Shown here: positions 36,570 through 44,472 of the stretch, piece by piece
Layout of the letters: each line of letters begins with the position of its first letter
Numbering within the stretch: position 1 is the first letter of the stretch
Origin: Candidatus Obscuribacterales bacterium
Lineage (GTDB): Bacteria; Cyanobacteriota; Vampirovibrionia; Obscuribacterales; Obscuribacteraceae
Assembly: GCA_019747875.1 (NCBI GenBank)
Contig: JAIEQI010000055.1
Location: forward strand, 1-64,000
DNA length: 64,000 nucleotides
Direction: 5' to 3'
Notes under the pieces: model-generated
What the model was told of the DNA's origin: nothing
Seen by the model: only the letters and a program-made list of their open reading frames with translations
Database searches by the model: none
Made by a program: the position numbers and the translations under genes

Positions 36570-37217
36570 ATGTTGAAAGCACTAAATGCAATCTCGATGG
36601 TGCCTGTGTTGGCAAGCCTCACTCTGCTTACTCCGGCTTATGCCGACGTGACATTGTCGGGTAGTCAGATTAGAGGCAAGGGCAGCAACGGCCAACTGAT
36701 ATCCACCGGAGTAGTAATACAAAACCCAGGCACTATTGTTAAGGCAAACGACGCAGGCGCCGGCTTCTGGCTACAAAGCGCCAGCGGTAAAATTCGTCGC
36801 TTCAACAAAGCCAGTGATTCAATCGGTACGATTGTCGAGCCAGGTACTTGGTACGCCTATCCCAACATCTACCAGAATCAAGACAGGGCGGGAGTATGGG
36901 TTTTGGTCAGTACCGGCAGCGGTACTAGCAGTTCAGCTGTAGTGCCGTCAGGCGGCGGCAGCGCCGTTGGACCTTGGAAGTATACTACCAAGGTTCCGAG
37001 CATGGGAACCTTTGCTCTGCCCAGGGAATTCAAAGCCGATGGATCGATACTCGACAAATCGACAAACAAAATTGACGGCTTTTGGGTTCAAGAGGGAGAG
37101 TTCGTTTACTTTGGACAATCTCCGGGACAAAGAACCGTTAAGTTTCAAATGTCTCCAGATGGAACGAGACTGAAACCCGTTCAACCATCAAAGATCACTG
37201 GACATTATGAACGCTAG
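36570..37217 (+). CDS. Secreted protein of unknown function
   Basis: 215 residues. Signal peptide (ISMVPVLASLTLLTPAYA, cleavage near Ala-Asp-Val). The mature protein is β-rich with Gly/Ser-rich stretches (TGSGTSSSAVVPSGGGSAVG); SDSIGTIVEPGTWYAYPN and the C-terminal LPREFKADGSILDKSTNKID resemble the last domain of the upstream protein in layout (GSW..., ...DGR...T). ATG 36570 follows the previous stop by 5 bases, with GGAAGG upstream, so the two form an operon. No family recognised. Confidence 0.55.
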   Translation: MLKALNAISMVPVLASLTLLTPAYADVTLSGSQIRGKGSNGQLISTGVVIQNPGTIVKANDAGAGFWLQSASGKIRRFNKASDSIGTIVEPGTWYAYPNIYQNQDRAGVWVLVSTGSGTSSSAVVPSGGGSAVGPWKYTTKVPSMGTFALPREFKADGSILDKSTNKIDGFWVQEGEFVYFGQSPGQRTVKFQMSPDGTRLKPVQPSKITGHYER

Positions 37218-37337
37218 CTACCGTAAAGCTCAGGCGCCGAAAAAAACTCCGGTTCTTCGGAAGGAGTCCTGGATACGCTCCATACAGGGCGCTCCGTACA
37301 CGTACATAGGGATCGATTAACTTCCCTTTGCAAAATC

Positions 37338-37365
37338 TTGACTGGGGATTTTTCTCGTTCATACT
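37338..37365 (+). promoter_or_regulatory. Candidate promoter of the serS leader
   Basis: TTGACT (37338-37343) and CATACT (37360-37365) are separated by 16 bases. This would start transcription about at the leader ATG (37372), making the leader peptide leaderless or nearly so. A promoter further upstream remains possible. Confidence 0.4.
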
Positions 37366-37371
37366 GGTGAT

Positions 37372-37419
37372 ATGAAAATTCAGTACACCGCAAATTCATC
37401 ATCCTCATCTCAATTCTGA
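37372..37419 (+). CDS. serS leader peptide (serine-codon attenuator ORF)
   Basis: 15 codons, MKIQYTANSSSSSQF, with five consecutive serine codons TCA TCA TCC TCA TCT (37396-37410). It is too short for ordinary gene calls. It lies about 100 bases before serS and is followed by an intrinsic terminator, so translation rate through the Ser run can report charged tRNA-Ser. No good Shine-Dalgarno is seen (GGTGA is only 2-3 bases from the ATG), which fits a near-leaderless transcript from the promoter just upstream. A stalled ribosome on the Ser codons would cover CCTCA (37403-37407), an arm of the first hairpin. Confidence 0.8.
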   Translation: MKIQYTANSSSSSQF

Positions 37420-37509
37420 GGTGTGGGTTTCGTTTGATTTGTCGGCTGAATGAGCAAGATAATTCCGGAGAGCCCGCAATGCGAGGCTCTATTTTTTTGC
37501 CTCGCTATT
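37385..37509 (+). promoter_or_regulatory. Ribosome-mediated transcription attenuator of serS
   Basis: Pairings seen by eye: hairpin 1:2, CCTCA (37403-37407) with TGAGG (37417-37421), extendable by ACACC/GGTGT; alternative 2:3, GUGGGUUU (37423-37430) with GAGCCCGC (37471-37478), eight contiguous pairs including G-U; and 3:4, the terminator. 2:3 and 3:4 share GAGCCCGC, so they exclude each other. Stalling on Ser codons would free segment 2 and favour read-through. A further hairpin, GCGAGGC with GCCTCGC (37482-37507), spans the T-run. Confidence 0.75.
37470..37499 (+). terminator. Intrinsic terminator of the serS attenuator
   Basis: AGAGCC-CGC-AAT-GCG-A-GGCTCT followed by A and seven T. The stem is nine pairs with one bulged A, and sits 25 bases before the serS start, so it must be bypassed for serS expression. 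Confidence 0.85.
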
Positions 37510-37523
37510 TAAAGAGGTGAATC

Positions 37524-38786
37524 ATGATTGACTTAACGCAACTAAAAGAAAAAGAACAACAAATTAGAGAAGCGATCGCAAAAAAGCATGTGGATCTCGA
37601 CTTCGACAAATTCCTCGCGGTCCACAGCGAACAAGAGAAACTGAAGGAGCAGGTAGATCGCCTCCGACAGGTGCGAAATGAGCTGACGGAAACAATCGCG
37701 CGTGCAAATGTCGAGGACAAGGCCAACTTGATCGCACGAAGCAAAGAAAACAACATCCACCTTCAAGGGATGGAAGCGCAGCTCATTGAATTGCAAAAAC
37801 AGTGGCAAGAACTTGCCGCCCGCCTCCCCGGCTTGCCACATCCGAACGCACCGGTTGGCCGTGACGAGCATGACAATATCGAGAGATATAAATGGGGAAA
37901 TCCTCGGACCCTGGAAGAGACGCCACGCGATCATCTGGAGCTGGCGAATTTACACCAAATGGTGGACTTTGATCAGGCACGCGAACTGGCCGGATCGCGC
38001 GCATATGCATTGACCGGATGGGGGGCGTTGCTTGAAATGGCTGCTATGCGTTTTGCATTCGACCACATCCTGGCGAAGGGCTACACTCCAGTCGCGCCAC
38101 CGGTCATGGTGCGCGAGAATGCAATGTACGGCACAGGATATTTTCCAGTTGGTCAAGAAAATGCGTACGAACTTACAAAGGACAAGTTATTCTTGACCGG
38201 CACAGCAGAAGTAGGAATGGTCGCACTTCAGGCTGGAAAAACTTTTGACATAGAATCGCTCCCAAAACGATTCGTGGGGATGAGCACTTGCTTTCGTCGC
38301 GAAGCCGGCGCGGCTGGAAGAGATACGCGCGGACTCTACCGCATGCATCAGTTTCAAAAGGTCGAACAGGTCGTTATTTGCCCGGCAGATGAAAAGTTTG
38401 CTCAAGAAGAGCATGATCAATTGCTGGCAAATGCGGAAGAAATTCTGCAGGCTCTTGAGTTACCTTATCGAGTCGTCGAATGTTGCACAGGCGAATTAGG
38501 CTTAGGCCAATATCGCAAGTATGATATCGAGACGTGGATGCCGAGCCGCAAGGGTTACGGAGAAACGCATTCGGCTTCGAATTTACGTGACTTTCAGGCG
38601 CGTCGCCTAAACATCCGACATCGTGACGCCGCCGGACAGAAGCATTTCGCTTATACACTAAACAACACAGCTATTGCTTCGCCTAGAATCTTAATCGCGT
38701 TGATTGAAAACCACCAACAAGCGGACGGAAAGATATACATTCCAAAAGCCCTACGTCGATATTTAGGCGATACGGAATCCATATAG
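37524..38786 (+). CDS. serS: Seryl-tRNA synthetase
   Basis: Class II aminoacyl-tRNA synthetase charging tRNA-Ser in the cytoplasm. 420 residues, normal length. An N-terminal long coiled-coil arm (KEKEQQIREAIAKKHVDLDF; LKEQVDRLRQVRNELTETIA) binds the tRNA variable arm. The catalytic core shows motif 2 (FRREAGAAGRDTRGLYRMHQ) and motif 3 (ETHSASNLRDFQARRLNIR), with the serine-binding TGTAEVGMVALQAG segment. ATG 37524 has AGAGGTG 4-6 bases upstream. Expression is likely controlled by the leader-peptide attenuator directly upstream. Confidence 0.97.
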   Translation: MIDLTQLKEKEQQIREAIAKKHVDLDFDKFLAVHSEQEKLKEQVDRLRQVRNELTETIARANVEDKANLIARSKENNIHLQGMEAQLIELQKQWQELAARLPGLPHPNAPVGRDEHDNIERYKWGNPRTLEETPRDHLELANLHQMVDFDQARELAGSRAYALTGWGALLEMAAMRFAFDHILAKGYTPVAPPVMVRENAMYGTGYFPVGQENAYELTKDKLFLTGTAEVGMVALQAGKTFDIESLPKRFVGMSTCFRREAGAAGRDTRGLYRMHQFQKVEQVVICPADEKFAQEEHDQLLANAEEILQALELPYRVVECCTGELGLGQYRKYDIETWMPSRKGYGETHSASNLRDFQARRLNIRHRDAAGQKHFAYTLNNTAIASPRILIALIENHQQADGKIYIPKALRRYLGDTESI

Positions 38787-38925
38787 AGGAGCGCTCCCGA
38801 TCATCTGCTAAAAACGTAGAGACGAAAAGCCGCATGGGAACTATGAAAATCTTCCTCCGTCATCTCAGGCATTGACAATGAAGTCGGAATCGTCAAAAGC
38901 GAGTCCGCAAAGAGGAAAATTGATT

Positions 38926-39186
38926 ATGACAATTCTAGGTTTCATACTTTATCTAATCGTTGCTGCAGTGTGCGCATGGATCGCGGATTACATGGTACCT
39001 GGACGTATACCGGGAGGATTCCTCACCGCAGCCATCGTCGGTGTAATCGGCGCTTGGATTGGGGGAGCTTTGATGGGTAGCATGGGTCCGGAACTTGGCG
39101 GAGTATCGTTATTGCCTGCAATTATAGGATCGGCAGTATTGGTTTTCTGCTTGGGCTTGTTCTCAAACAGAGCAGTTCTTCGATAG
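38926..39186 (+). CDS. GlsB/YeaQ/YmgE-family small membrane protein
   Basis: 86 residues with three hydrophobic segments and glycine-zipper character: ILGFILYLIVAAVCAWIADY, PGGFLTAAIVGVIGAWIGGA and LLPAIIGSAVLVFCLGLF, with the family loop MVPGRIPGGF. These proteins are linked to stress and envelope in other bacteria; the mechanism is unclear. ATG 38926 is preferred (AGAGGA 9 bases upstream) over TTG 38872, which would add a charged N-terminus absent from the family. A strong terminator follows at 39243. Confidence 0.85.
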   Translation: MTILGFILYLIVAAVCAWIADYMVPGRIPGGFLTAAIVGVIGAWIGGALMGSMGPELGGVSLLPAIIGSAVLVFCLGLFSNRAVLR

Positions 39187-39242
39187 GGATGTAGCGTTCA
39201 GACAACGCACTATGAATTGATGGTACGACCATCAAAGACATG

Positions 39243-39278
39243 GGAAGCCGAACCACGCGTTTGGCTTCCTTTTTTTTT
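39243..39278 (+). terminator. Intrinsic terminator after the GlsB-family gene
   Basis: GGAAGCC and GGCTTCC (extended by inner AA/TT pairing, loop around CCACGCG) followed by nine T. Ends the serS/GlsB-like transcription unit. Confidence 0.85.
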
Positions 39279-39468
39279 CTTGTAATGTCGATTTTACACC
39301 GATTTGGAACAAAAAACTTTTGTCTCCAGTCCTCTCAAAGGTGCAGTTCGGAACTTAATCGAAGAACACAGAATGTCACCGTAAGTGGTTCCGCTGGTAA
39401 GAGCACAAGTTCTATTCCAGGAAATAATTCAAGCGCAAAAGCGCTCACATGCATCTGCAGGAGGTTTT

Positions 39469-39801
39469 ATGATTATCAAAGAAAAGCAAACGGATGTGGT
39501 TCCAGTTTCTACTGAGGATACAGGCGTTAACGCTGCTCTCGCCATAGTGTTGGTTTTTGCGCTTATCGCTGTAATCGGCATCTATGCTTACGTGGTAAAC
39601 AATGGCAATAATACGGCGCCACAAATGCCAACACTCATCGAGCGCAACAATACGCAAACAGTGACGCCGGTGCCGACACCGACACCAATCCCGACACCAA
39701 TTCCGGTGCCAACGCCAACACCAGCACCGTCAGCTCCATCGGCTCCAGCACCAGCTCCTGATGCAAGCTCTGGCGGCTCCGATTCTGGAAGCCCACAGTA
39801 A
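39469..39801 (+). CDS. Single-TM protein with Thr/Pro-repeat tail
   Basis: 110 residues. A short cytoplasmic N-terminus, one TM helix (AALAIVLVFALIAVIGIYAY) and an extracytoplasmic tail of TPxP repeats (VPTPTPIPTPIPVPTPTPAP) followed by Ser/Gly/Asp. The DNA under the tail is an imperfect tandem repeat. It may act as a spacer or anchor in the periplasm or cell wall. ATG 39469 has AGGAGG 4-5 bases upstream; the longer ORF start at 39385 has no SD. No homologous family is named. Confidence 0.6.
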   Translation: MIIKEKQTDVVPVSTEDTGVNAALAIVLVFALIAVIGIYAYVVNNGNNTAPQMPTLIERNNTQTVTPVPTPTPIPTPIPVPTPTPAPSAPSAPAPAPDASSGGSDSGSPQ

Positions 39802-39808
39802 CGAGTTT

Positions 39809-39869
39809 GAATAAGACGTTGTCTTATTCTCAACTCAGGGCAGCACGTAGTGACCGTTACGTGCTGCCC
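39809..39869. promoter_or_regulatory. Two strong hairpins upstream of the ferritin-like gene
   Basis: GAATAAGAC-GTT-GTCTTATTC (39809-39829) and GGGCAGCACGTA with TACGTGCTGCCC around an 8-base loop (39838-39869). Neither is followed by a T-run. The second ends 23 bases before the ATG at 39893, so the pair may affect mRNA processing, translation or termination of the upstream gene. Confidence 0.5.
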
Positions 39870-39892
39870 TACCTAGTGAAGAGGAAAAAAAC

Positions 39893-40486
39893 ATGAGCGA
39901 GTCTACAAGTACAAGCGGCAATCCATTCAGCGCCGCTCCCGATGGCGACCAGAGCAATAAAGCGAAAACGTTTTCTCCCAACGTCCAAGAACTCAGACAA
40001 CGAGCCAGAAAGGACGTAGAAGAAGGAGCGGTTACTAAAGGCTACCCAGCTGAAAAAGAAGCCATAATCAAAATGCTGGATTCAGCGTTAGCTACAGAAT
40101 TGGTTTGTGTGCTTCGCTACAGAAAGCACTATTACATGGCAAAAGGCATTGACTCAGAGCCGGTGGCACAGGAGTTTCTCGAACACGCAAATGAGGAGCT
40201 GGCACACGCCGATAAGCTCGCGGTCAGAATTGCCCAATTGGGCGGTGAACCAGATCTCAATCCAAAAACTCTCTTAGAGAGAAGTCATTCGGAATACATT
40301 GAAGCCGACAATCTTAAAGACATGATCAACGAGAACCTGGTGGCGGAGAGAATTGCAATCGACTCGTATCGAGCCATGATTGATTTCATTGGCGGCAGCG
40401 ACCCCACAACTCGTCGCATTCTCGAAGAGATTCTCGAAGTCGAAGAAGAGCATGCCGACGAGCTTGCTGATCTCATTTCCAAATAG
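39893..40486 (+). CDS. Ferritin-like di-iron protein (bacterioferritin/DPS-like)
   Basis: 197 residues. A disordered N-terminus of about 45 residues precedes a four-helix bundle with ferritin-like ligands: Glu in ALATELVCVLRYRKHY, the ExxH pair in LEHANEELAHAD, Glu in NENLVAERIAIDSYRAMIDF, and ExxH in ILEVEEEHADEL. It matches the bacterioferritin-like / ferritin-like superfamily used for iron storage or oxidative protection, and is probably cytoplasmic. GAGGAAAAAAAC precedes the ATG. The spaced hairpins just upstream suggest post-transcriptional control. The N-terminal extension is longer than in typical bacterioferritin. Confidence 0.8.
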   Translation: MSESTSTSGNPFSAAPDGDQSNKAKTFSPNVQELRQRARKDVEEGAVTKGYPAEKEAIIKMLDSALATELVCVLRYRKHYYMAKGIDSEPVAQEFLEHANEELAHADKLAVRIAQLGGEPDLNPKTLLERSHSEYIEADNLKDMINENLVAERIAIDSYRAMIDFIGGSDPTTRRILEEILEVEEEHADELADLISK

Positions 40487-40660
40487 CAATCGGTGATGAG
40501 CTACATGCTACAACTTCCAATGAACCGTCAAAAGCTGATGGCAGCTCGTCATATGCGGTCGCTTGGCTTTTAAGAATTAGAGCCTTGTCAGTAGTGGAAC
40601 TTCTATTTTTAGAGTTCCGTCCGCTGCAACATCCTCGTGAAAAGATTCGGAGTACAAAGT

Positions 40661-41905
40661 ATGATTTCCAAAAAATTCGCAACAACCTCGTTGTGCTTTG
40701 CGATTTGTGCAGGGACGTTTTCACTAAGTCCGGCACTTGCCCAAGACACTTACGTTTATCAAGAACAAAGATTGCAGTCTCGAGAAGTAGAAGCGCCTGC
40801 AGAAGAAGCAGACATGCAGGAAGCTGAAGAAGCAGAGGCAACAGAAGCAGAGGAAATGACAAACCCTGTTGTTACGGAACCAGCACCGGGCACTGTGCAG
40901 CAAAGTTCAAGCTCATCAACTACTACAGTGGAGTCAGCCGCGCCAGGGTCCGTCGAGAGTTCAACTAGCTCAACGACAGTGGAGACCACAGCTCCCGTTC
41001 CCGGTCTTGTACCATCCCTCAGCACGGGCACAAACACGACCACCACTACAGAGACCACCGTTGCAGCACCAGCCGTTGTTGCTCCCGGCACAGCCGTTGT
41101 GACGCCTGTAGTTCCGGCGCAAGTGGTCGCAGCACCGGTAGCAGTAGCTCCCGCAGCAGTTGCAATTACACTCCCGACAGATCGTAATTACTTGCTGATC
41201 GATCCCATCTCAGGTGAGATCAAGAACGGATTCGATCCGACATTGACACCGGCGGAAATGTCCTCGCTAGGTGGCTTGGTCGTAGTAGAAAGAAGCACTG
41301 GACGGCTCGTCGCAGGAATCGATTCCGGAAGATTAATAGACGTTGCGGTCATGCGCCCAGGCCAAACCATGATTGCTTCTATAGATCAACGACGCGCAGA
41401 ACTGGACAGAATGATCACAGAGTCTATCGCTAACGGTAAACTTGATGCATCATCGGCAACGGCTATGCGCAGCAAGCTCGATGCAATCGCCGCTCAGCGT
41501 GCTCGCTTTCTCAGTTCAGACAACTCACTAACCTTCGCCGAAGCACTGACACTTGCTTACGGCTTGAATAGTATGGCAGACCATGTTGTCACTGTAGCTC
41601 ATTTGCCTACGTTATCGCCACTGCCCGGAACGAGATTCACCCTGGCGGACGGACGCATTTCCTTTATGGGAGACCTTGATTATCGAATCTTCCAGTTGAA
41701 TAGAAGAATCGATAGCGAGTACACACTAGGTCGACTTTCGTCCAGACAGGTTGCTGATCTCAAACAACGGCTGAACGACATCGGCTCGGAACAAGATCGC
41801 AATTTACAAAGAGGCTCTTTGGACAAAAACAAGATCCAGGAACTAGTGATGAAACTAGACGATGTGGGCTCTAGGCTCGCCAGATCAATTGCCTACCGCG
41901 ACTAA
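40661..41905 (+). CDS. Secreted Ala/Pro/Thr-rich protein, unknown function
   Basis: About 414 residues. Signal peptide (TTSLCFAICAGTFSLSPALA, then Gln-Asp). An acidic run (EAEEAEATEAEEM) and a low-complexity Thr/Ser/Pro/Val linker follow to about residue 175. The C-terminal domain has strands (YLLIDPISGEIKNGFDP) and long helices with repeated charge patterns (DQRRAELDRMITESIANGKL; RQVADLKQRLNDIGSEQDRN; KIQELVMKLDDVGSRLAR). ATG 40661 is preferred over GTG 40637 because it gives a clean signal peptide and has GGAG upstream. Unrecognised; plausibly surface or periplasmic. Confidence 0.6.
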   Translation: MISKKFATTSLCFAICAGTFSLSPALAQDTYVYQEQRLQSREVEAPAEEADMQEAEEAEATEAEEMTNPVVTEPAPGTVQQSSSSSTTTVESAAPGSVESSTSSTTVETTAPVPGLVPSLSTGTNTTTTTETTVAAPAVVAPGTAVVTPVVPAQVVAAPVAVAPAAVAITLPTDRNYLLIDPISGEIKNGFDPTLTPAEMSSLGGLVVVERSTGRLVAGIDSGRLIDVAVMRPGQTMIASIDQRRAELDRMITESIANGKLDASSATAMRSKLDAIAAQRARFLSSDNSLTFAEALTLAYGLNSMADHVVTVAHLPTLSPLPGTRFTLADGRISFMGDLDYRIFQLNRRIDSEYTLGRLSSRQVADLKQRLNDIGSEQDRNLQRGSLDKNKIQELVMKLDDVGSRLARSIAYRD

Positions 41906-41995
41906 AGAAGCCAGGTAATAGATCCGAAAAACCTTGTGAGAGCTCGATTGTCCAAGCAATCGGGCTCTTGCACAAGACAAAAGGAGGAATCTCAA

Positions 41996-42214
41996 ATGCC
42001 TTACGGCTCAATTTATGAACTTCCACCCAGCGTTCAAAACGTTCTTCCGAAGAAGGCGCAAGAAATTTTTCGCTCGGCATTCAACAGCGCATGGAAGGAA
42101 CATCCGGGTGATGATGAAGTGATCGCATTCAAGATCGCTTGGTCCGCCGTCAAACAAAACTACGAAAAAGACGGAGATAAGTGGGTAGCCAAAAAGAAGA
42201 AGCGAACACATTGA
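41996..42214 (+). CDS. ChaB-family protein
   Basis: 72 residues. Matches the ChaB family: an N-terminal YELPPSVQNVLPKKAQEIFR, a central HPGDDEVIAFKIAWSAVKQN and a basic tail (AKKKKRTH). The family was named for cation transport regulation in E. coli; the role is uncertain. ATG 41996 has AGGAGG 8 bases upstream. A GAGCTCGATTG/CAATCGGGCTC hairpin lies just upstream (about 41940-41967). It is followed by two long hairpins, then the convergent ABC-F gene. Confidence 0.85.
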   Translation: MPYGSIYELPPSVQNVLPKKAQEIFRSAFNSAWKEHPGDDEVIAFKIAWSAVKQNYEKDGDKWVAKKKKRTH

Positions 42215-42285
42215 GCGCAAAGATCCAACGTCAACGCGATGAGCCAACATCAACCCACATTCACGCGGATAGAGAAAGATCAGGC

Positions 42286-42404
42286 AATATTGCTTACTAG
42301 CAATAAAAAAACGTTGTCAATTATTGCTAGTAAGTACTATTTCTGATGAATATTGCTTACTAGCAATAAAAAACCACTCTCAATTATTGCTAGTAAGTAA
42401 TATT
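42286..42404. repeat. Two tandem long hairpins (63-bp period)
   Basis: Each unit carries ATTGCTTACTAGCAATAA and the reverse complement TTATTGCTAGTAAGTA around an A-rich 10-15-base loop. In unit 2 the stem is 21 pairs with one G-U. They lie between the convergent chaB-like and ABC-F genes, so they could be bidirectional terminators, although no T-run follows outside the stems; or they may be a small inserted element that duplicated. Confidence 0.8.
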
Positions 42405-42482
42405 GGTTTCGGTCCTCTGCAAGATGCGTTGCCGCAAAACGGTGTACGTTAGTTGGACACAGAAGCAACACCGACTCGTGGT

Positions 42483-44252
42483 CTATTCGTCGTCGTCATC
42501 ATCGCTGTCATCAGCTTGGCAGCCAGCTTCCTTTGCTGCCTTCTTCTTAAGCTTCTTGAGTTTTTCTTTTTCTTTCGCCTTCGCTCTTTTTTCAGCCAAT
42601 GCCGCTTCCCTCTGAGCAGCTTGCTTAGCCTCTAACGCGCTATTAGCTTTCTTGGCTTTCTGTTCCAAATAATAATCATAGTTGCCACCATATAAAGTGA
42701 ACTCGCCATCACTGATTTCCACGATCTTATTGGCTACTTGCGATATGAAATACCGATCGTGCGATACGACGATAACGGTTCCATCAAAAGCCTTAAGAGC
42801 TTCTTCTAGAGTTTCCTTCGCAGGAATATCCAGGTGGTTGGTCGGCTCATCAAGCATTAGCAAGTTCGCGGATACTACCATCATTTTAGACAGCGCCAGC
42901 CTGGCTTTCTCGCCGCCGCTGAGATCGCCAACTCGCTTGAAAACAGTATCATCACTGAATAGGAATCGTCCCAGCAATCCTCGGATTTCGGTTTCTTTCC
43001 AGTTATGAACTTCGTCGGCAATAGTTTCATAGACTGTCTTTTTCAAATCCAGCGCTTCAGCCTGATTCTGTTCAAAATAAGCGGGAACGATATTGTGCGC
43101 GCCCAAGGTGACCTCACCATCCATTGGTTTTTCTCTGCCCGCAATTAAGCGAAGCAGCGTCGACTTGCCGGAGCCGTTAGGACCAAGAATCGCAATTCGG
43201 TCGCCACGTTCTATATATAAATTAGCGCCCAGGAAAAGTAGCAAATCCTCATATCCATGCGTGAGATTTTTGACATTGATCACATCACGACCACTTCGCA
43301 CACAAGGTGGAAACTTGAACTTAAGAGTGCGTTCTTCCGAATCTGGTGCTTCAATTCGCTCTATTTTCTCTAATTGTTTTTCACGGCTCTTTGCCTGAGT
43401 GCTTCGAGTTGCACTGGCGCGAAAACGATCGACAAAGGCTTGCTGTCTTTCAAGCTCGCGCTCCTGCCGCTCAAAAGCCGCCTCCTGTGCAGCTCTTTGT
43501 TGGGCGCGGAGTTCCTGATAGGCAGAATAATTTCCATGATAGAAGCTCGAACTTCCTCGCTCGATTTCTACAATTCCGGTGCAAACTCGATCTAAGAAAA
43601 ATCGATCGTGAGATACGATTACCATAGGGGAGGAAAGCCCTCGCAAGTAGCCCTCCAACCATTCAATAGTTTCTAAATCAATGTGGTTCGTTGGTTCGTC
43701 GAGAAGCAAAATATGCGGTTCTTGCAGCATTATTTTGCCGATGCCGATTCGCATTTGCCAACCACCGCTAAACTCGCAAACAAGCCGGTCAGCATCTTTT
43801 GGGTCAAACCCAATTTCTGGCAAGATCTTATCGACCTTCAATTCAATTCCATAGCCATCCTTAGCTTCAAACTCTCTTTGATATTTGTCGAGATCGTGAA
43901 GCAGACGGCGGCTCTCTTCTGCGCTTGCATGTTCCAATTTCACTTGAACGTCATGCAACTTGTGTTTCAAGTCATCGATTTCGGAGAAGGCTCGCAGCAG
44001 TTCATCATGTATCGTGTTCGTCTGGACGAAGTCAAATTCCTGGCTAAGATAAGCAATCCGGATGCCGGGCGTCTTTATGATGTCTCCGGAAGTTGGCTCT
44101 ACCTGACCCATAATGATGCGGAACTGGGTCGTTTTGCCTGCGCCATTCGGACCGACCAAACCCAATCGATCACCGGCTTTGACCTCCCAAGTTATGTCTC
44201 TGAGCGCTTCGCCGTTGGGGAAGACTTTTGAAATTTTTTCGAGCCTGAGCAC
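42483..44252 (-). CDS. ABC-F family ATPase
   Basis: 589 residues, two ABC ATPase domains and no TM. Walker A sites are GPNGAGKTT and GPNGSGKST; signatures are EFSGGWQMR and DLSGGEKAR; Walker B LLLDEPTNHIDLE and LMLDEPTNHLDIP; H-switch SHDRFF and SHDRYF. A linker rich in Arg, Glu and Lys joins the domains (RQERELERQQAFVDRFRASA). These features mark ABC-F translation factors acting on the ribosome. The C-terminus ends with a Lys/Ala helix and an acidic run (DDSDDDDDE). Start GTG 44252; the ORF is open further upstream without a better start. Role may be translation or ribosome protection. Confidence 0.9.
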   Translation of the reverse strand: MLRLEKISKVFPNGEALRDITWEVKAGDRLGLVGPNGAGKTTQFRIIMGQVEPTSGDIIKTPGIRIAYLSQEFDFVQTNTIHDELLRAFSEIDDLKHKLHDVQVKLEHASAEESRRLLHDLDKYQREFEAKDGYGIELKVDKILPEIGFDPKDADRLVCEFSGGWQMRIGIGKIMLQEPHILLLDEPTNHIDLETIEWLEGYLRGLSSPMVIVSHDRFFLDRVCTGIVEIERGSSSFYHGNYSAYQELRAQQRAAQEAAFERQERELERQQAFVDRFRASATRSTQAKSREKQLEKIERIEAPDSEERTLKFKFPPCVRSGRDVINVKNLTHGYEDLLLFLGANLYIERGDRIAILGPNGSGKSTLLRLIAGREKPMDGEVTLGAHNIVPAYFEQNQAEALDLKKTVYETIADEVHNWKETEIRGLLGRFLFSDDTVFKRVGDLSGGEKARLALSKMMVVSANLLMLDEPTNHLDIPAKETLEEALKAFDGTVIVVSHDRYFISQVANKIVEISDGEFTLYGGNYDYYLEQKAKKANSALEAKQAAQREAALAEKRAKAKEKEKLKKLKKKAAKEAGCQADDSDDDDDE

Positions 44253-44472
44253 GGGGACACCATTATTAGTTTCTATCGCAATGACGCTATGCGTTGCCTG
44301 TCCATGATCTGAGCAGGAGCGTCGAATTCATTTTACAGCCTTAACGGTTATAAGGATTTACTGGGATAATTCTTGTATGATCAAATGATCAGCTACGAAA
44401 GCAGAAAATGCCAGAAACGCTGACTAGACAAGCCTATTCCGGAATCGCCCCCAAAGAGGACCAGTGTCTGAT

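Noticed and set aside
37372-37524. T-box riboswitch upstream of serS
   Set aside because: No T-box (GGUGGNACCGCG-like) sequence lies before the terminator and no specifier loop was found. CACCGC in the leader is in the wrong position. The Ser-codon ORF explains the region better.
42403-42635. Ser/Phe-rich + ORF opposite the C-terminus of the ABC-F gene
   Set aside because: It is the mirror of the Lys/Asp-rich C-terminal codons of the ATPase, with no SD.
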